Assembly: GCA_001510575.1 (NCBI GenBank) | Contig: LNGK01000002.1 | Span: 2,468,144 to 2,532,143, forward strand | DNA from: Knoxdaviesia capensis | Taxonomy: Eukaryota; Ascomycota; Sordariomycetes; Microascales; Gondwanamycetaceae | Direction of reading: 5' to 3' | DNA: 64,000 bases | Part shown: positions 1 through 10,509 of the stretch, piece after piece | Position numbering within the stretch: the stretch's first letter is position 1 | Layout of the letters: every line of letters begins with the position of its first letter | Made by a program: the position numbers and the translations under genes | Notes under the pieces: generated by a model | Database searches by the model: none | Told to the model about the DNA's origin: nothing | What the model saw: only the letters and a program-made list of their open reading frames with translations

Positions 1-521
1 AGCCGCTATCTCCATTAGTCCTTCATCACAGGCTGGCTCGCCTCGTTCCAATCTGATCTTGCCTGTATACTCCATGTCTGCTCCGACATCTTATGCCGAG
101 CCCTGAACGCCGTGTCTGGCCGGGGCTTGTTTCGCGCTTCAAACTATCGGCCATTTGTTCCATCCACTCGTCCATTCTTTCCCTGCAATTGACACATCTT
201 CCCCATCCGGCCTGTGCTTCTTCACAGCCTCTTCGGTATAGTATCACAGCATCTCTATCTCTCTGTCTGCCTTCCCTCCATTCCATCCCCTCTAATCTCT
301 CGTTTTCACACAATTACACACGCCTGGTTGGCCGTCTTCTGGCCGGACCCGGCCGTTCCACTCTGTTTCGTGACCTCTCTAGCCCACCCACCAACTCCCA
401 CACGCACGTGCCCCTATGGTATGCGTCTTGGTGATTCCCTCCCAGTTTTCCGCCCGATTTTGAGGCCGGACTCGTTGCTTTCCTCGGTGAGCCAGCTGCT
501 ACGTTCCATCGTCTGTTGTAT

Positions 522-558
<37 letters not shown>

Positions 559-3500
559 GCAAAGCAAAGCAAAGCACACGCCTGTGGCAAGGCGAATGGT
601 GTTTTGCCCCCCCCCCCTCTCTTCCCCTCTGCACGGAAATGTGCGAGATGAGGCTACAGGACACTTCCCAATCGGCTGCTCTCCTGTCGCCGCCCTCAAC
701 TTCTTGAGATGGTCTAGTCCCCCCAAGCTTCGGCGTTGACTCACATCGACTGGTTTGCTTTTCCCACATGTCCTTCTCGATGCCTCTCTGCATCTCAATG
801 GTGCTCTATCTTTATCTGGATTTACGTCACGGCCACTCTCATCCATTCCTGTTCCCTCCTGCATCGGCCATTGTTTGCACACTTGTCCACGCCCTGTGAA
901 CAATCGCGGGATGCGCCTTATCGTTATCTCGGTGTCCAGCGCCCCTTCGTCCGTGCTTCCCCATTTTGTCGGGGTCATCAGCCTCTCTTCCAAGCCCAGT
1001 CATTTGAACCCCAAATAGTCGCGCGTATCTGTATTTCCACAGGAAACTCCTGTCCTCTTCCCCCCACAAGAAAGAAAATCGGAATTTAGCCCGGAATAGC
1101 TGTGATCTTGACGGGGTTTCTACCCTTCCAAGCTTTCCACTTTGGTTTTTTGGGCTTTATGTTTATTTTATTTTATTTATAAATCTGCATTTTTGTCAAT
1201 CTTTCTCTCTCAGCCCTCTCTCATCACTCTCTCCCACTCTCCTCTTCCCCCCAACTTCATTCCTGCCTCCCCCGTCCTCCGGCCCCGGATTTCTCAGTCC
1301 GGGGCCGGAGGCAAATGAAAGGCAGCCCAAAAAAAAAGATACCCACCCCCCAAAGCTGGACCTGAGCCCAGTTTGCCCCCAAAGCAAAACAATCCCACTT
1401 ACATGCCTCGGCTGCACTCTGTCTCTCTCTCCCTCCCCAAGTGACTGGTAGAGTAGGCATTCTTAGCCCTAATATCGCTCTTGCTCGCAGTCGCGCCAAA
1501 CCGCATACTTCCTAAACCCACTGCGAACCCCCTTTCATGCCATCCATCTCGACATACCTTTGTATCTGCTGCAGTAGTCTGTCTCCCAGCCTCACCAGCT
1601 GCGGCCATGCATCCGCTCTACCTACTCTTCTCTGTCTTTTCTCCCGTTTCTGTGCATTTGCACGCCCCCTCCACCACCCATCACCGCCGCCCCGTCCCCA
1701 TTGTGTTGCTGCTGTGCATACACAGACCTCTCCCGAAAATCGGATGGGTGTGTCAGGCAGATCTTGTTCCCATCCCATCCCACGGTGTCCGCTGATATCC
1801 GGGACCCCAGAGCTACTTCTTTCTCGTCTCTCTCTCTCTCTCTCTCTCCCTCCGGCAAGGCGCTTCCACCGAGTGATTGCACCTATCTACCACACCGCCC
1901 TCCTTGTTGCCATCCCCATCCCCCAATCTCGCTCGCTTCCCGCCCTCCATTCCGCTGCCTCTTGCGTCCATCCAATGTAGTGCTCTGGCTATGCCGCGGT
2001 GAAATATGCCTGTATTAGTGTAGCATCCTAGTGGGTGCTGTGTATGCTCATCGCGAATGAGATGTGTTGCAGATTGTATTTTTGTAGGCTCGCGAGGTGT
2101 GCACCACCATATTATGTCCCGTCTCCATCGTGTCATTTACACGCCCGGACATGAAAGTACTTTCCTATCTGGATATGTACGTAACACCCACGCGACGCGC
2201 ACTGGCCCACGAAGCGCGAGCTGACTCACGACGAACTATAGTACCGGTCTTTCATTGCTTCTTTTGGTCTACGCAGAGCAGACGTGGGGTGGGACGTACA
2301 CCATGAGACCAACCGCTAACCCTAATTAGACTGCCACATATCAAACGGAATGGGTGTCTAGCTGAACATTGCCAAACCACCCATAGGTCCTTAACTTCTA
2401 TAAGCGGATTGCTGCATTTGTCATGGCCTAACTGTCATTTGAGTCATTCATTCCTGCCCATCTAGCTGTCGGAATTCAAATCATGCCACTTTTGGGGTCT
2501 TCAATGCTAGCCCTGGCGTTTGACCCAACACCGGCATATATAATCCGAAGCCAAGAGGGCAGAATCCGTATCACCGCGCGCAGCATGTGAGCCTTGCTCA
2601 GTCGACGAAAGGAAGGACTGTGCTGCTTGCTCATTTCCGCTCATGCAGACATATGCGCTGTTCCTGTTGTCTTCAAGCCCTGCAGAGTGAGAGAGCCCAG
2701 AGAGCACACAGTTCACCGCCTTTGCCAGGAATCTGTCTTGGGACGTGTGCCCTGAACAGGGGCAGCTGGACCATCCCCAGGACCCATCCCCCCTCTCAGG
2801 TTGGTTCCCGGACGTCCTCTCTGCGTACCCAGCCCTCCTGGGAGAGTCACACCGTCCACTGCCTTACACGGCATGAGCACCGCTGAGACACCGGGGGCCC
2901 GCCCCCCTTTCCTCTCTCGCAGATCGTCAAGAGTCGGTCAGCGGAAAGGCACAAAGAAACATGGCCAAGGGGGATGTGTAGAAGTGGTGGTGCGGAGAGA
3001 CGCGAGGAGGACTGAGCTCTGCCAAACTGGACCTTGCTACGTGGATACCGGTTATTTATAGAAGCTGGCGGCGGTTGGGTGGACACCGGAGGACTCAGTA
3101 CAGACAAAAAAGAAGAACACCGCGTTCTCTAGAGTCCTGTGCAGTCCGGAGCAAAGTGGACCGCGAGCGGGAGGACACCGCGCATTTATCATCTGAGACA
3201 CGTCTAGAGAAGCAAACAGGTGAAAATGGGCCCCGATACGATCAAAGCAAACGGGGATTACATGCGATGGACCAGCCAAGACCGCTCAAGACATCTTCGT
3301 TTGCCAACAGGACAACAGGAACACCAGAGATCGCCAGGGACCCCGGGCCAAGCCCATCTCCGTATATGTATTCTCGTAGTATATAGCCTCGGTATCAGAG
3401 GATAAAAAAAAGAGCAAAACATAACAATTACTGCCATAACAGGAAAGCCGATACAGATGTCAATCCGAGACACTGGAGCTGGTTACTATAAGACACACGA

Positions 3501-4247
3501 ACAGAGAAAGTACCCGCACCGAACATAGAGCGTGTCAGTTAAACAGAGGGTGCCAACCCCACTGGTCGGTGCATCAACCACCAAGATTTTCCCGAACAGA
3601 AGAAGGCAAATAGAGGTCTCCCCTAGATGGGGAGAGACGTACAAACAACACACTAAAACAAACACTGCATCCGATGAATGCCGGACCGCCCCCAACGACC
3701 ACCCAGGAACACAGCCCACCCAGTCGGACGGAGTCATGCAAATACGGAGACAGTAGAAAAGAAGAGCACACACAACATGATCAGGAGAGGGATTTAGAGA
3801 AAAGAAAAACCATGCCCTTGGGGAAAGGCAAGTACTTCTTAATCATGGCAGAAAGGAAGAAGAGAGAGAAAAAGAGAATTAAAAAGACACGAGAAAAGAA
3901 AAACATTAGAAAAGAGGATAGAAAGAATGCCAGTACCCCGAAATCCTAACCCTCATCTCGTACACATAACATAAAGCCCCAATACCGAGCCATGAACAGG
4001 AAAGAAAAAAAAAAGAGTAAGAAACAGATTTTTAGGGGGTTAAAGAAGAGGCAGGCATGTGTGCGCGGAGAAGGAAAACAAAGGGTACATGGAAGGAGAA
4101 GAAACGAAGAAAAGAGAAAGGAGACAAACACAAGCAAGATAATAAGACATTATCTCATGCATATATCTGTCTCTCTCCCTAAGAGAGCCCCCTTCCCAAT
4201 TCATTCGTGCGTCCATCATTTGCTCTCGTCCCGATTCTAGACGATAA
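1..4247. other. Gene-free left flank with strand composition switch
   Basis: I see no convincing coding exon here. Roughly 1-2000 is pyrimidine-rich on the + strand, with CT runs near 1825-1849 and a (CA)n tract at 523-555. Roughly 3400-4240 is strongly purine-rich on + and lies just downstream of NOT3, so it probably contains the NOT3 3' UTR. All open frames are short, have low-complexity composition and resemble no family I know. The pyrimidine-rich part could be a promoter or leader of a gene outside the window. Confidence 0.6.
523..555. repeat. (CA)n microsatellite
   Basis: An uninterrupted CA dinucleotide tract of about 16 units in non-coding DNA. Confidence 0.95.
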
Positions 4248-6672
4248 CTAAATATCATCCTCCAGGAACTTATAAACAAATTTGAATTCAGCCTTGCGGC
4301 GATTCATCCTAGTGAATAGAAGAAAAAGAAATGTGTTAGAAGGTTGAGCCTGGTTGAATGACAATTCAAAAGATAATACGTGGTTGGAAAATGGAAAACA
4401 GGAACAGGGGAAAAGAAAGCCGAAAAAATAAAATGAAAGAGGAACAAAAGAAACAGAGTACTGAGGTTATTCGTTCTTACCATGTACTCTCGTAGTCAAA
4501 GAACCGATAGGTGCCTTGCTCAAACTCCTCCGTGATCTTCTTGGGCTCCTCATGGCGCTGGAACCACGTTTGGTATTGCTTGTGAAACCGCCACGACTGG
4601 TCCTTCAGCGCCTTGGCCGCCATGTACTGTTGCGCGGTGCCCTGCTTGTAGTAGAACAGGTAAAACAGAGTGTCTGTCTCAATGCGCGAGTAGATGCGCG
4701 GGTCACCCAGAATGGCCAGCGGCTCTTGCGGGAATCCCGGCACCGTCGACGGCACACGCACCTCCGGGATGTACGTTCTCGGCACATCCGCGTCGAGCGA
4801 TGTCGGCGCGGTCGCGTGGCTCGCGACAAGCATGCGGAAGGTTGACGGCGCCGTCGGAGGCGGCGGGCGCGCACGCGATGTCTCGTAAGCCTGGACAAGG
4901 TCGCGTAGTGACGCAGGGAGGTGGTATATCGACTCCTCCTCCGCCTCCTCCTCCTCATCCTCTTGCGGCTTCTCGGCGATCGCCTTGGGCTTTGACGTTC
5001 CGTTGGGAGTACCGTTCGTATGCGCCCCAGACGCAGACTTCGAGTCAGCGCCAGGCGCCAGCGACGATGACGGCGCAGGGGCGGCCTCTTGGGCGGCGGC
5101 AGCGGATGGCGTTGATGATTGAGCACTCGAGGTGCCCTTTGTCGATGTCGCTAAACGAGAGGATGTCGTCTTGGGCGTCGACGTCTTGGACGCGTAGGCA
5201 CGTGAGCTTTGCGACGCCACATCCGACGCCGCCGAAGAGTTCAAGTTCTTCGCATCGGCCACCGCGGGTTGCGCCAGGGTCACAGCCGGAGAGTTCGCGG
5301 CGCTCGACTTGGCCTGGGCCGCAGCTGCAGGCAGCGGGCTGATGCCACTCACCCCGGACGCTGGTTGTTGCGGCGGGGGTAACGGCGCAATCCCCACGTT
5401 GTTCTTGTCGTTGGCGGCACCAGCGGCAGCGGCAGACGCGTACTTCAGGCCCTCGCCTGCCGATCGTGCCGGCACGGTTGCCGGCTTCATATTTGACGGT
5501 ATCGCACTCGCCGAGCCGTTCGATAGTGTTGACAACGGAGTATGCAGCGTCGCGAGCGCGGGGAGTGGCGACTTCATCTGGGACGACGGCCTTCTTGTCC
5601 CCGACGACTGCTCCACAGCTGCCGACACAACGGATTTCGCTTTTGTCGAGCCGGCGACGCTGCTCGCAGGACCGCCCTTCACGCTCACGTCGGCGGCCAC
5701 CGAAGAGTCCGCTATAGAATCGCCCGGTATCGATTGGGTGTCTTGCGACGAGCCCTTCTCGTTGTCGGCGTTCACAATGCCAAAGGCATCTTCGCCGTCC
5801 TCCAGGTTCAAGTCGTCGTACATCTCTTCGTCTTCGATAAACTCGGGATTCATGCCGTCGGATACGTAGTAGCGGATGGTCTCTTCCAAGTCCGTTACTT
5901 GGTCGGCCTCCACACCACCGTTGTCCAGCGAGCGACGTATCATCTCCATCTTGCCTTGGTGCCACTTATGCCGTTCGATCACGCGTTCGAGTTCGGCCAT
6001 CCGGTCAGCCTTGGCGCCGTGGTTCTTTCCTTTTCGCATGGTGGCCTGGATGGCTTCGCTTTCGGCCTCTAACGTTTCCACTTGCTGCTCGAGATCGAAA
6101 ATCATTCCCGCGAGGAACTCGCTCGCCTCGACCTTTGCTTGCTCTCGGGGATCCAGCTTGGCGGCGGCCGAGAGTCCTTCCTTCGAGTAGGCTTTCGTCT
6201 TCATGGCCTTTTCGACAGCCTTGAATTTTTCCATTTGCTAAACAGTCCCAGAAAAAGAAGTATCATCGTGAAGTCAGCAAGGAACGGGTCCGGTTCAGGG
6301 AATGACCGTCGCAAAAGACATCAGGCCAAAGTCCACGACCTCGTCAAATGCAGGAGTCATATCGAGGCCGGGACACGAGAGAAGGGAGTTGAGAAGAAAG
6401 ATTAATGGTTAACACACCGTTTCGATCAGCTTCCGGTTGTCTAACAGCGGAGTCTTGTCCTTGATGTCGTTGCTAGCTGCCCAAGTTTTGATTTGATCAC
6501 GCAGTCGTTGGAGCTTCTTGATTTCACGCTTCAGGTTGTCTTCTAGTTTTTCTTTTTGGGCAGGGTTGTTGGACTGTTCAATCTTTTCGTAGATCGACTC
6601 GAATTCCATCACCCCTTCCGCAACCTTCTTGAAGCACTTGTCGACCTCCTGCATCAGTTTTCGTGTCGCCAT
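4248..6672 (-). CDS. NOT3: CCR4-NOT complex subunit NOT3/NOT5 (CNOT3 family), 3 exons
   Basis: This is a subunit of the CCR4-NOT deadenylase/transcription complex. Exons are 6672-6418, 6237-4481 and 4308-4248, giving 690 aa. Intron 1 (6417-6238, GTGTGT...TAG) joins KLIET to QMEKFK, the same continuity as in CNOT3. Intron 2 (4480-4309, GTAAGA...TAG) splits the Trp codon of FDYESTW and adds a last exon encoding MNRRKAEFKFVYKFLEDDI. That matches the family's NOT-box ending; without it the protein would stop early. Residues 1-230 are the helical Not3 N-terminal domain (MATRKLMQEVDKCFKKV at the start). About 230-530 is Ser/Ala/Pro-rich linker, and 550-690 is the NOT2/3/5 C-terminal domain that docks on NOT1. 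The start at 6672 is the first Met aligning with family N-termini. Filamentous fungi usually have one gene where yeast has NOT3 and NOT5. Confidence 0.95.
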
Positions 6673-7762
6673 TGTGACGGGTTTGGGGGGCCGAGCTTGC
6701 GCTCGACAGGAGAGATGGGAGAGTTCGTAGTGGATAGAAGAGACGCTAATTGGCAGACAATGAGGTCGAGAAAGGATCGGCGACAGACTCCGGACTGCGA
6801 AGGATGATGGGGTTCGTAGGAGTTGTGGGGGGGACACTAGAGTGAAATTGACGATATGTTAGAAGGCCCCGGGACACGATCATAGGCGGCAATGGTGGAG
6901 GCGCATGGACAGGATGAGTAGAGGACGGTTCGGCCGGGAACGAGCGAAAGTATGCGGGTGGATTGAACGATACGTGAATCGCGACTGCATCACAGGGTTC
7001 GCCAGGGCTGAGAGGCGAGGCAAATGAGGCCGGGGGACGTGAGATGGAGGCGGCAATACCTGAGGGGGAGATGAATGACAGATACTGGGCTCTAGGCCTC
7101 CAGCACACAGTCTTAGGATATGGAGAAGAAGAATTAGAATCAAGCAGGAGGGCTCGAGGGGAGATACTGTTCAGTCACAGAGTGATGATGGTGAAGCAAT
7201 TTTGAGATAGTGTAACAATGAAGTTTGACTTCCAACGACATGTTATGGGAGAAGCGTCGTTTTGGGTATAGCCGCAGATTTGCGGCTGTCTGCATGCTTA
7301 GTCAGACAAGGAATGATGACTCAGGCCTTACATCAGCCCAGATGTATGGGGTCTTGGGCGAAAAAAGCTGTGGACTAGGAAGGTGCCGAAGCAGCTTGAT
7401 TCATCAAGTCTCAAACTTGCTAGAGTTAGGGATAAAAAGTTTTCACCGAAGAGGTTAGAAGAGACGAAAAAAAAGAAAGAAAGAGAGAAATAAAGAGAAT
7501 TCCAAAAAGAAGGAAGATGCGAAATGAACGGTAAGAGAAAAAAAACCAAAATGAGCTGGCTACCGACGATACCTTTTGTCAGAGAAGGGAGTATACAAGA
7601 TATATCTGCCATACCAGTGGTCCTAGTTCTTCTTACAGGGCGCCATATAGCCCAAACTTAGACCTTGACCATAACCCACGAATCAAACAACTACGAGCAA
7701 ACAAGCCTCCTTTACATTCCAATCTGATATTCCTACAAACACCTGCAGGACTGACCTATACC
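6673..7762. other. Divergent intergenic region NOT3 / DTD1
   Basis: A shared upstream region of about 1.1 kb between two divergently transcribed genes. No coding exon, repeat or clear TATA/CCAAT arrangement stood out. Confidence 0.6.
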
Positions 7763-8680
7763 ATGAAAGGTGAGAGGACGTGCAGACACAATTACATTTT
7801 TAGCACAACGCCTACAGCTTCTAACGGTTTGTCAATGTGGTCTAAATGCGCAGCGATCATCCAGAGGGTGCTGTCGGCGTCGGTGACGGTCGACAAGGTG
7901 CAGATCTCGTCGATTGGGAGGGGAGTGCTGGTGTTTGCAGCGATGGCGCCTGGTGATACGGAAAAGGAGGCGGAATCGTTGGCGGCCAAGGTGCTCAAGT
8001 TCAGGCTCTGGGACGATGACGAGGGCGGCAAGGTGAGTTGGCCCAGGCGGCCTCGGACCGGCCCATGTTTCATCACACGGGAGGAAGGAGACGAAGTCCG
8101 CGGGATGGAATCGAATGGAAGAGAAGCTGGGCCCCCCGCTGTGAAACTGACGTTGTTTTCTCGTGTAGTGGAAGCAGAGTGTAACCGACATTGAAGGGGA
8201 GGTCTTGTGTGGTAAGTGGCTGATGCAGTCATCGACTTGAGAACAAGGAGACCAAGACCGTGACTCCAGCAAAAGAAAAGCCAACCCCAGCTGACACTTG
8301 ATGCCCAGTCTCGCAATTCACCCTGCTGGCCAAAACCACCAAGGGAAGCAAACCGGACTTTCACGGAGCTCTGGGCGGCGACGATGCGCGGAGGCTGTAC
8401 ACCTACTTCCTCCAAAAGGTCCGCGACGGCTACAGCGAAGACCGCGTCAAGGACGGCCAGTTCCAGGCGATGATGCAAGTCGCTCTCGTGAACGACGGGC
8501 CGGTAAGTGACAACAATGAAGAAGCGCGCCCGCCCCGTATAGTGGACCAATAAGATCACTGCTGACAGGCGACAACTGAACGGATGTCTGCACCAGGTGA
8601 CTCTGGAGTTAAATGCTGTTCCACCTCCGCCGCCGCTCCAGAAGGTCAGCAAGCCGGCAAAGGAGGGGCAAGGCAAATGA
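7763..8680 (+). CDS. DTD1: D-aminoacyl-tRNA deacylase (DTD1), 5 exons
   Basis: This enzyme hydrolyses D-amino acids (and achiral Gly mischarged on tRNA-Ala) from tRNA in the cytosol. Exons are 7763-7769, 7854-8032, 8169-8211, 8309-8502 and 8597-8680, giving 168 aa. The first exon is only 7 nt (ATGAAAG). After an 84-bp intron (GTGAGA, branch CTAAC at 7821, CAG) it produces MKAIIQRVLSASVTV, the canonical family N-terminus. Reading straight through instead gives an atypical 24-residue extension before the conserved QRV. The SQFTL motif follows intron 3 and the NDGPVTLEL motif (Gly-cisPro chirality selector) spans intron 4; both are intact. The C-terminus is a short Pro/Lys tail, much shorter than the human extension. 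The other introns have GTGAGT, GTAAGT and GTAAGT donors. Confidence 0.95.
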
Positions 8681-8871
8681 ACACAGCGTAGAGTAACATG
8701 AACATGGAAAATTTCCGTCCAACGAGCTTTCCTTGATGAATTGGATTCCCGATCCGAGCAGTGAGTACATATGTAGGTAATAAATGAAAAGGTGTGGGAC
8801 CATTGGGCCCCTGGACTAGCAGTGCTTGCTTGATAGGGCCAGACTCGGATGACGTTAGCAACAATCCAGAT

Positions 8872-8975
8872 GGCAAGGTGCCTGAGTGGTTAAAGGGTAT
8901 GACTCGAATGGCTTCCCAGTCAGCTTCAGATATCATATGGCTTCGGCCTCGCAGGTTCGAATCCTGTCCTTGTCG
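8872..8975 (+). tRNA. tRNA-Ser(CGA) with a 23-nt intron
   Basis: Acceptor arms 8872-8878 (GGCAAGG) and 8968-8974 (CCTTGTC) pair, with one G-U. The discriminator is G at 8975, as required for serine. The anticodon stem is TATGA (8898-8902) with TCATA (8933-8937). The loop starts CTCGAA, so the anticodon is CGA at 8905-8907. The intron is 8909-8931, in the canonical place one base 3' of the anticodon. A long type II variable arm (8938-8950, GGC-TTCG-GCC) and the T-arm GCAGG-TTCGAAT-CCTGT follow. A nine-T Pol III terminator lies at 8987-8995. The yeast tRNA-Ser(CGA) gene is also intron-containing. Confidence 0.93.
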
Positions 8976-8986
8976 GATTGCAATAA

Positions 8987-8995
8987 TTTTTTTTT
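8987..8995 (+). terminator. Pol III T-run terminator of tRNA-Ser
   Basis: Nine consecutive T residues start 12 nt after the tRNA 3' end, as expected for RNA polymerase III termination. Confidence 0.85.
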
Positions 8996-9467
8996 AGCTT
9001 TTTTTTTCTTGTTCTTTTTTATTTTGGGTGGGTGGGTGGGGTGCCCTTTCAACTACACGCAAGATTTTGGGTGTTAGTATATCTTCGCAACAACCACAGA
9101 TGCAGAATGGAATTGACTTGATCTAACTGCTTGTGCATTTTCCCCTGCACGTCCCGGATTCCCTTCTAAAACCCGTCCTGGACTTCATTTTCCCCCTATC
9201 GACAAACACCCCGACCATGTTAGTGTGAGCAGGACAACACTCTTAGAGAATCCATAAGAGCTCCGGCGATAGGATTCTTTTATCGGTTTTCATAGGCATA
9301 ATTAGACAATCACACTATAACCAGTCGTCCTGGCTGTACTGCACTGGCCGTTTCTCGCTGCCGCCCGTGGACTGTCGGCCTGCAGGTCTCACAATTTGTG
9401 TATCATATATAAAGGCACTTACCGTGCACGTTTCTCAGGGGAGCAGGACGACCACTCCCCGGAAAGC

Positions 9468-9560
9468 TTGTTTGGCCTGGTGGTATAACGATGCAGGACG
9501 GGTGCGCTGCGACAATAGTTAGCAGTCCCTGTTCGAACTCCCATTGGGCCAGATCATCTT
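9468..9560 (+). other. tRNA-like stretch with A-box and B-box resemblance, probably not a functional tRNA
   Basis: TGGCCTGGTGG (about 9473) resembles an A box and TGTTCGAACTCC (about 9530) a B box. A TATA-like element sits 60 bp upstream and T-runs follow at about 9557. However, the bases flanking the T-loop (CCCTG and TCCCA) do not pair, and no acceptor stem is consistent with both boxes. It may be a tRNA relic or another Pol III transcript. Confidence 0.3.
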
Positions 9561-9879
9561 TTTCGTGTTTTGTTTTTATTTTTACCTCCTTCTATCTTCA
9601 ATGGTGAGTCTTCGTATTTTGCCGTGCATCTGAGTTTCTAGACTTAGCATATCTTAGGGTTTAACCCAAATCAAACCCTAGCCATCGCCATACCGCAAGA
9701 AGTAGAGAGTTCAGTGATTTTGGAAGGAGTTCCTGGGCTGCCGGAGCCATGCTTCGACGGCATTTCAGCTGAGATCATACGAAGAACGAAGAACGGTAGT
9801 GATGCGGTGGAGATAGTCACGTGATGCAGACCGTGGCGGGCGAACTCAGCTTCCTCTTCTTGTTTCTCTTTTGCAATTG

Positions 9880-9906
9880 GGGCAACCCTAATTTGCAGGG
9901 TTGCCC
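9880..9906. repeat. Perfect 10-bp inverted repeat containing AACCCT
   Basis: GGGCAACCCT (9880-9889), a 7-nt spacer AATTTGC, then AGGGTTGCCC (9897-9906). The arms match perfectly. A second, 8-bp perfect pair (TAGGGTTT / AAACCCTA, 9655-9680) lies 200 bp upstream. Confidence 0.9.
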
Positions 9907-10509
9907 TTTCCTGTGCCAGCTACAAACAGGACATACAGTACACTTTTGCTTCTAGGCGCTTCCATGGCCCCCTGGTCAACCCCTCCATGCATCCTAGTGC
10001 CGCCTGAACAGAAAGAAGGAAAGAGAAATGCAGGCACCCCGCCAATTGGTGTGAGGTGCACCTTCCTTCCGTCTGGCTTCCCACAACTCCAAGACAGCCT
10101 CATGCACCTTCCTTCCGGCTTTCCCATCTGCAGGTGATGTACTACTTAGCTGGAGAGGGAAGGAAGAAAAAGGTCTACAGCCAGTTTTGGAGGATGGAAA
10201 ATATATAGACACTGTAGACTATTTTTCAGCCTATTAAACCCAGTAGTAACTCAGGGCAAGCTTGGATATGGAGCAAACGTATTTATTTTGGTTCTTCTCC
10301 CACTTCGAATTTCCTTCTCTCTTCCATTCTAGACACAAAACCCTCTTCACAAACGCATATTTTGTGTTTTCTGTTTGCACTTCTTTGTGATTCAGGATTT
10401 CTTTTTTCTTCCTCCTTCATTTCCCCTCCGTTTTCTCCTCCTGCAACACCACCGTGTGTCTCTTAACCACCACCCACCACCAACTTCCCCACGTACCGAT
10501 CAACCGAAG

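Larger units (their letters stand above)
8996..10509. other. Intergenic region tRNA-Ser to CPR6, with hairpins and a tRNA-like stretch
   Basis: No coding exon is supported. It holds a TATA-like CATATATAAAGG near 9404-9415, a tRNA-like A/B-box stretch at about 9468-9560, two perfect hairpins (9655-9680 and 9880-9906), and a short direct repeat (GTGCACCTTCCTTCC near 10052 and ATGCACCTTCCTTCC near 10101). The last 200 bp before the CPR6 ATG are pyrimidine-rich, as in a fungal promoter/leader. Confidence 0.6.

Noticed and set aside
9430..9465. SRP (7SL) RNA, because GGAGCAGG...ACTCC resembles part of helix 8
   Set aside because: The preceding GGTC-GGAA tetraloop region and the Alu-domain GGCTGTAAT motif are absent.
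9468..9560. A second tRNA gene
   Set aside because: A-box and B-box resemblance is good, but the T-stem strands (CCCTG/TCCCA) do not pair and no acceptor stem fits, so I list it only as tRNA-like.
9600..9660. Start of an ATG-GTGAGT type gene, as in many ribosomal protein genes
   Set aside because: No plausible second exon follows before CPR6.
10375..10509. N-terminal extension of CPR6 from an upstream in-frame ATG
   Set aside because: The extension is Phe/Pro-rich leader sequence; the family N-terminus begins at 10510.
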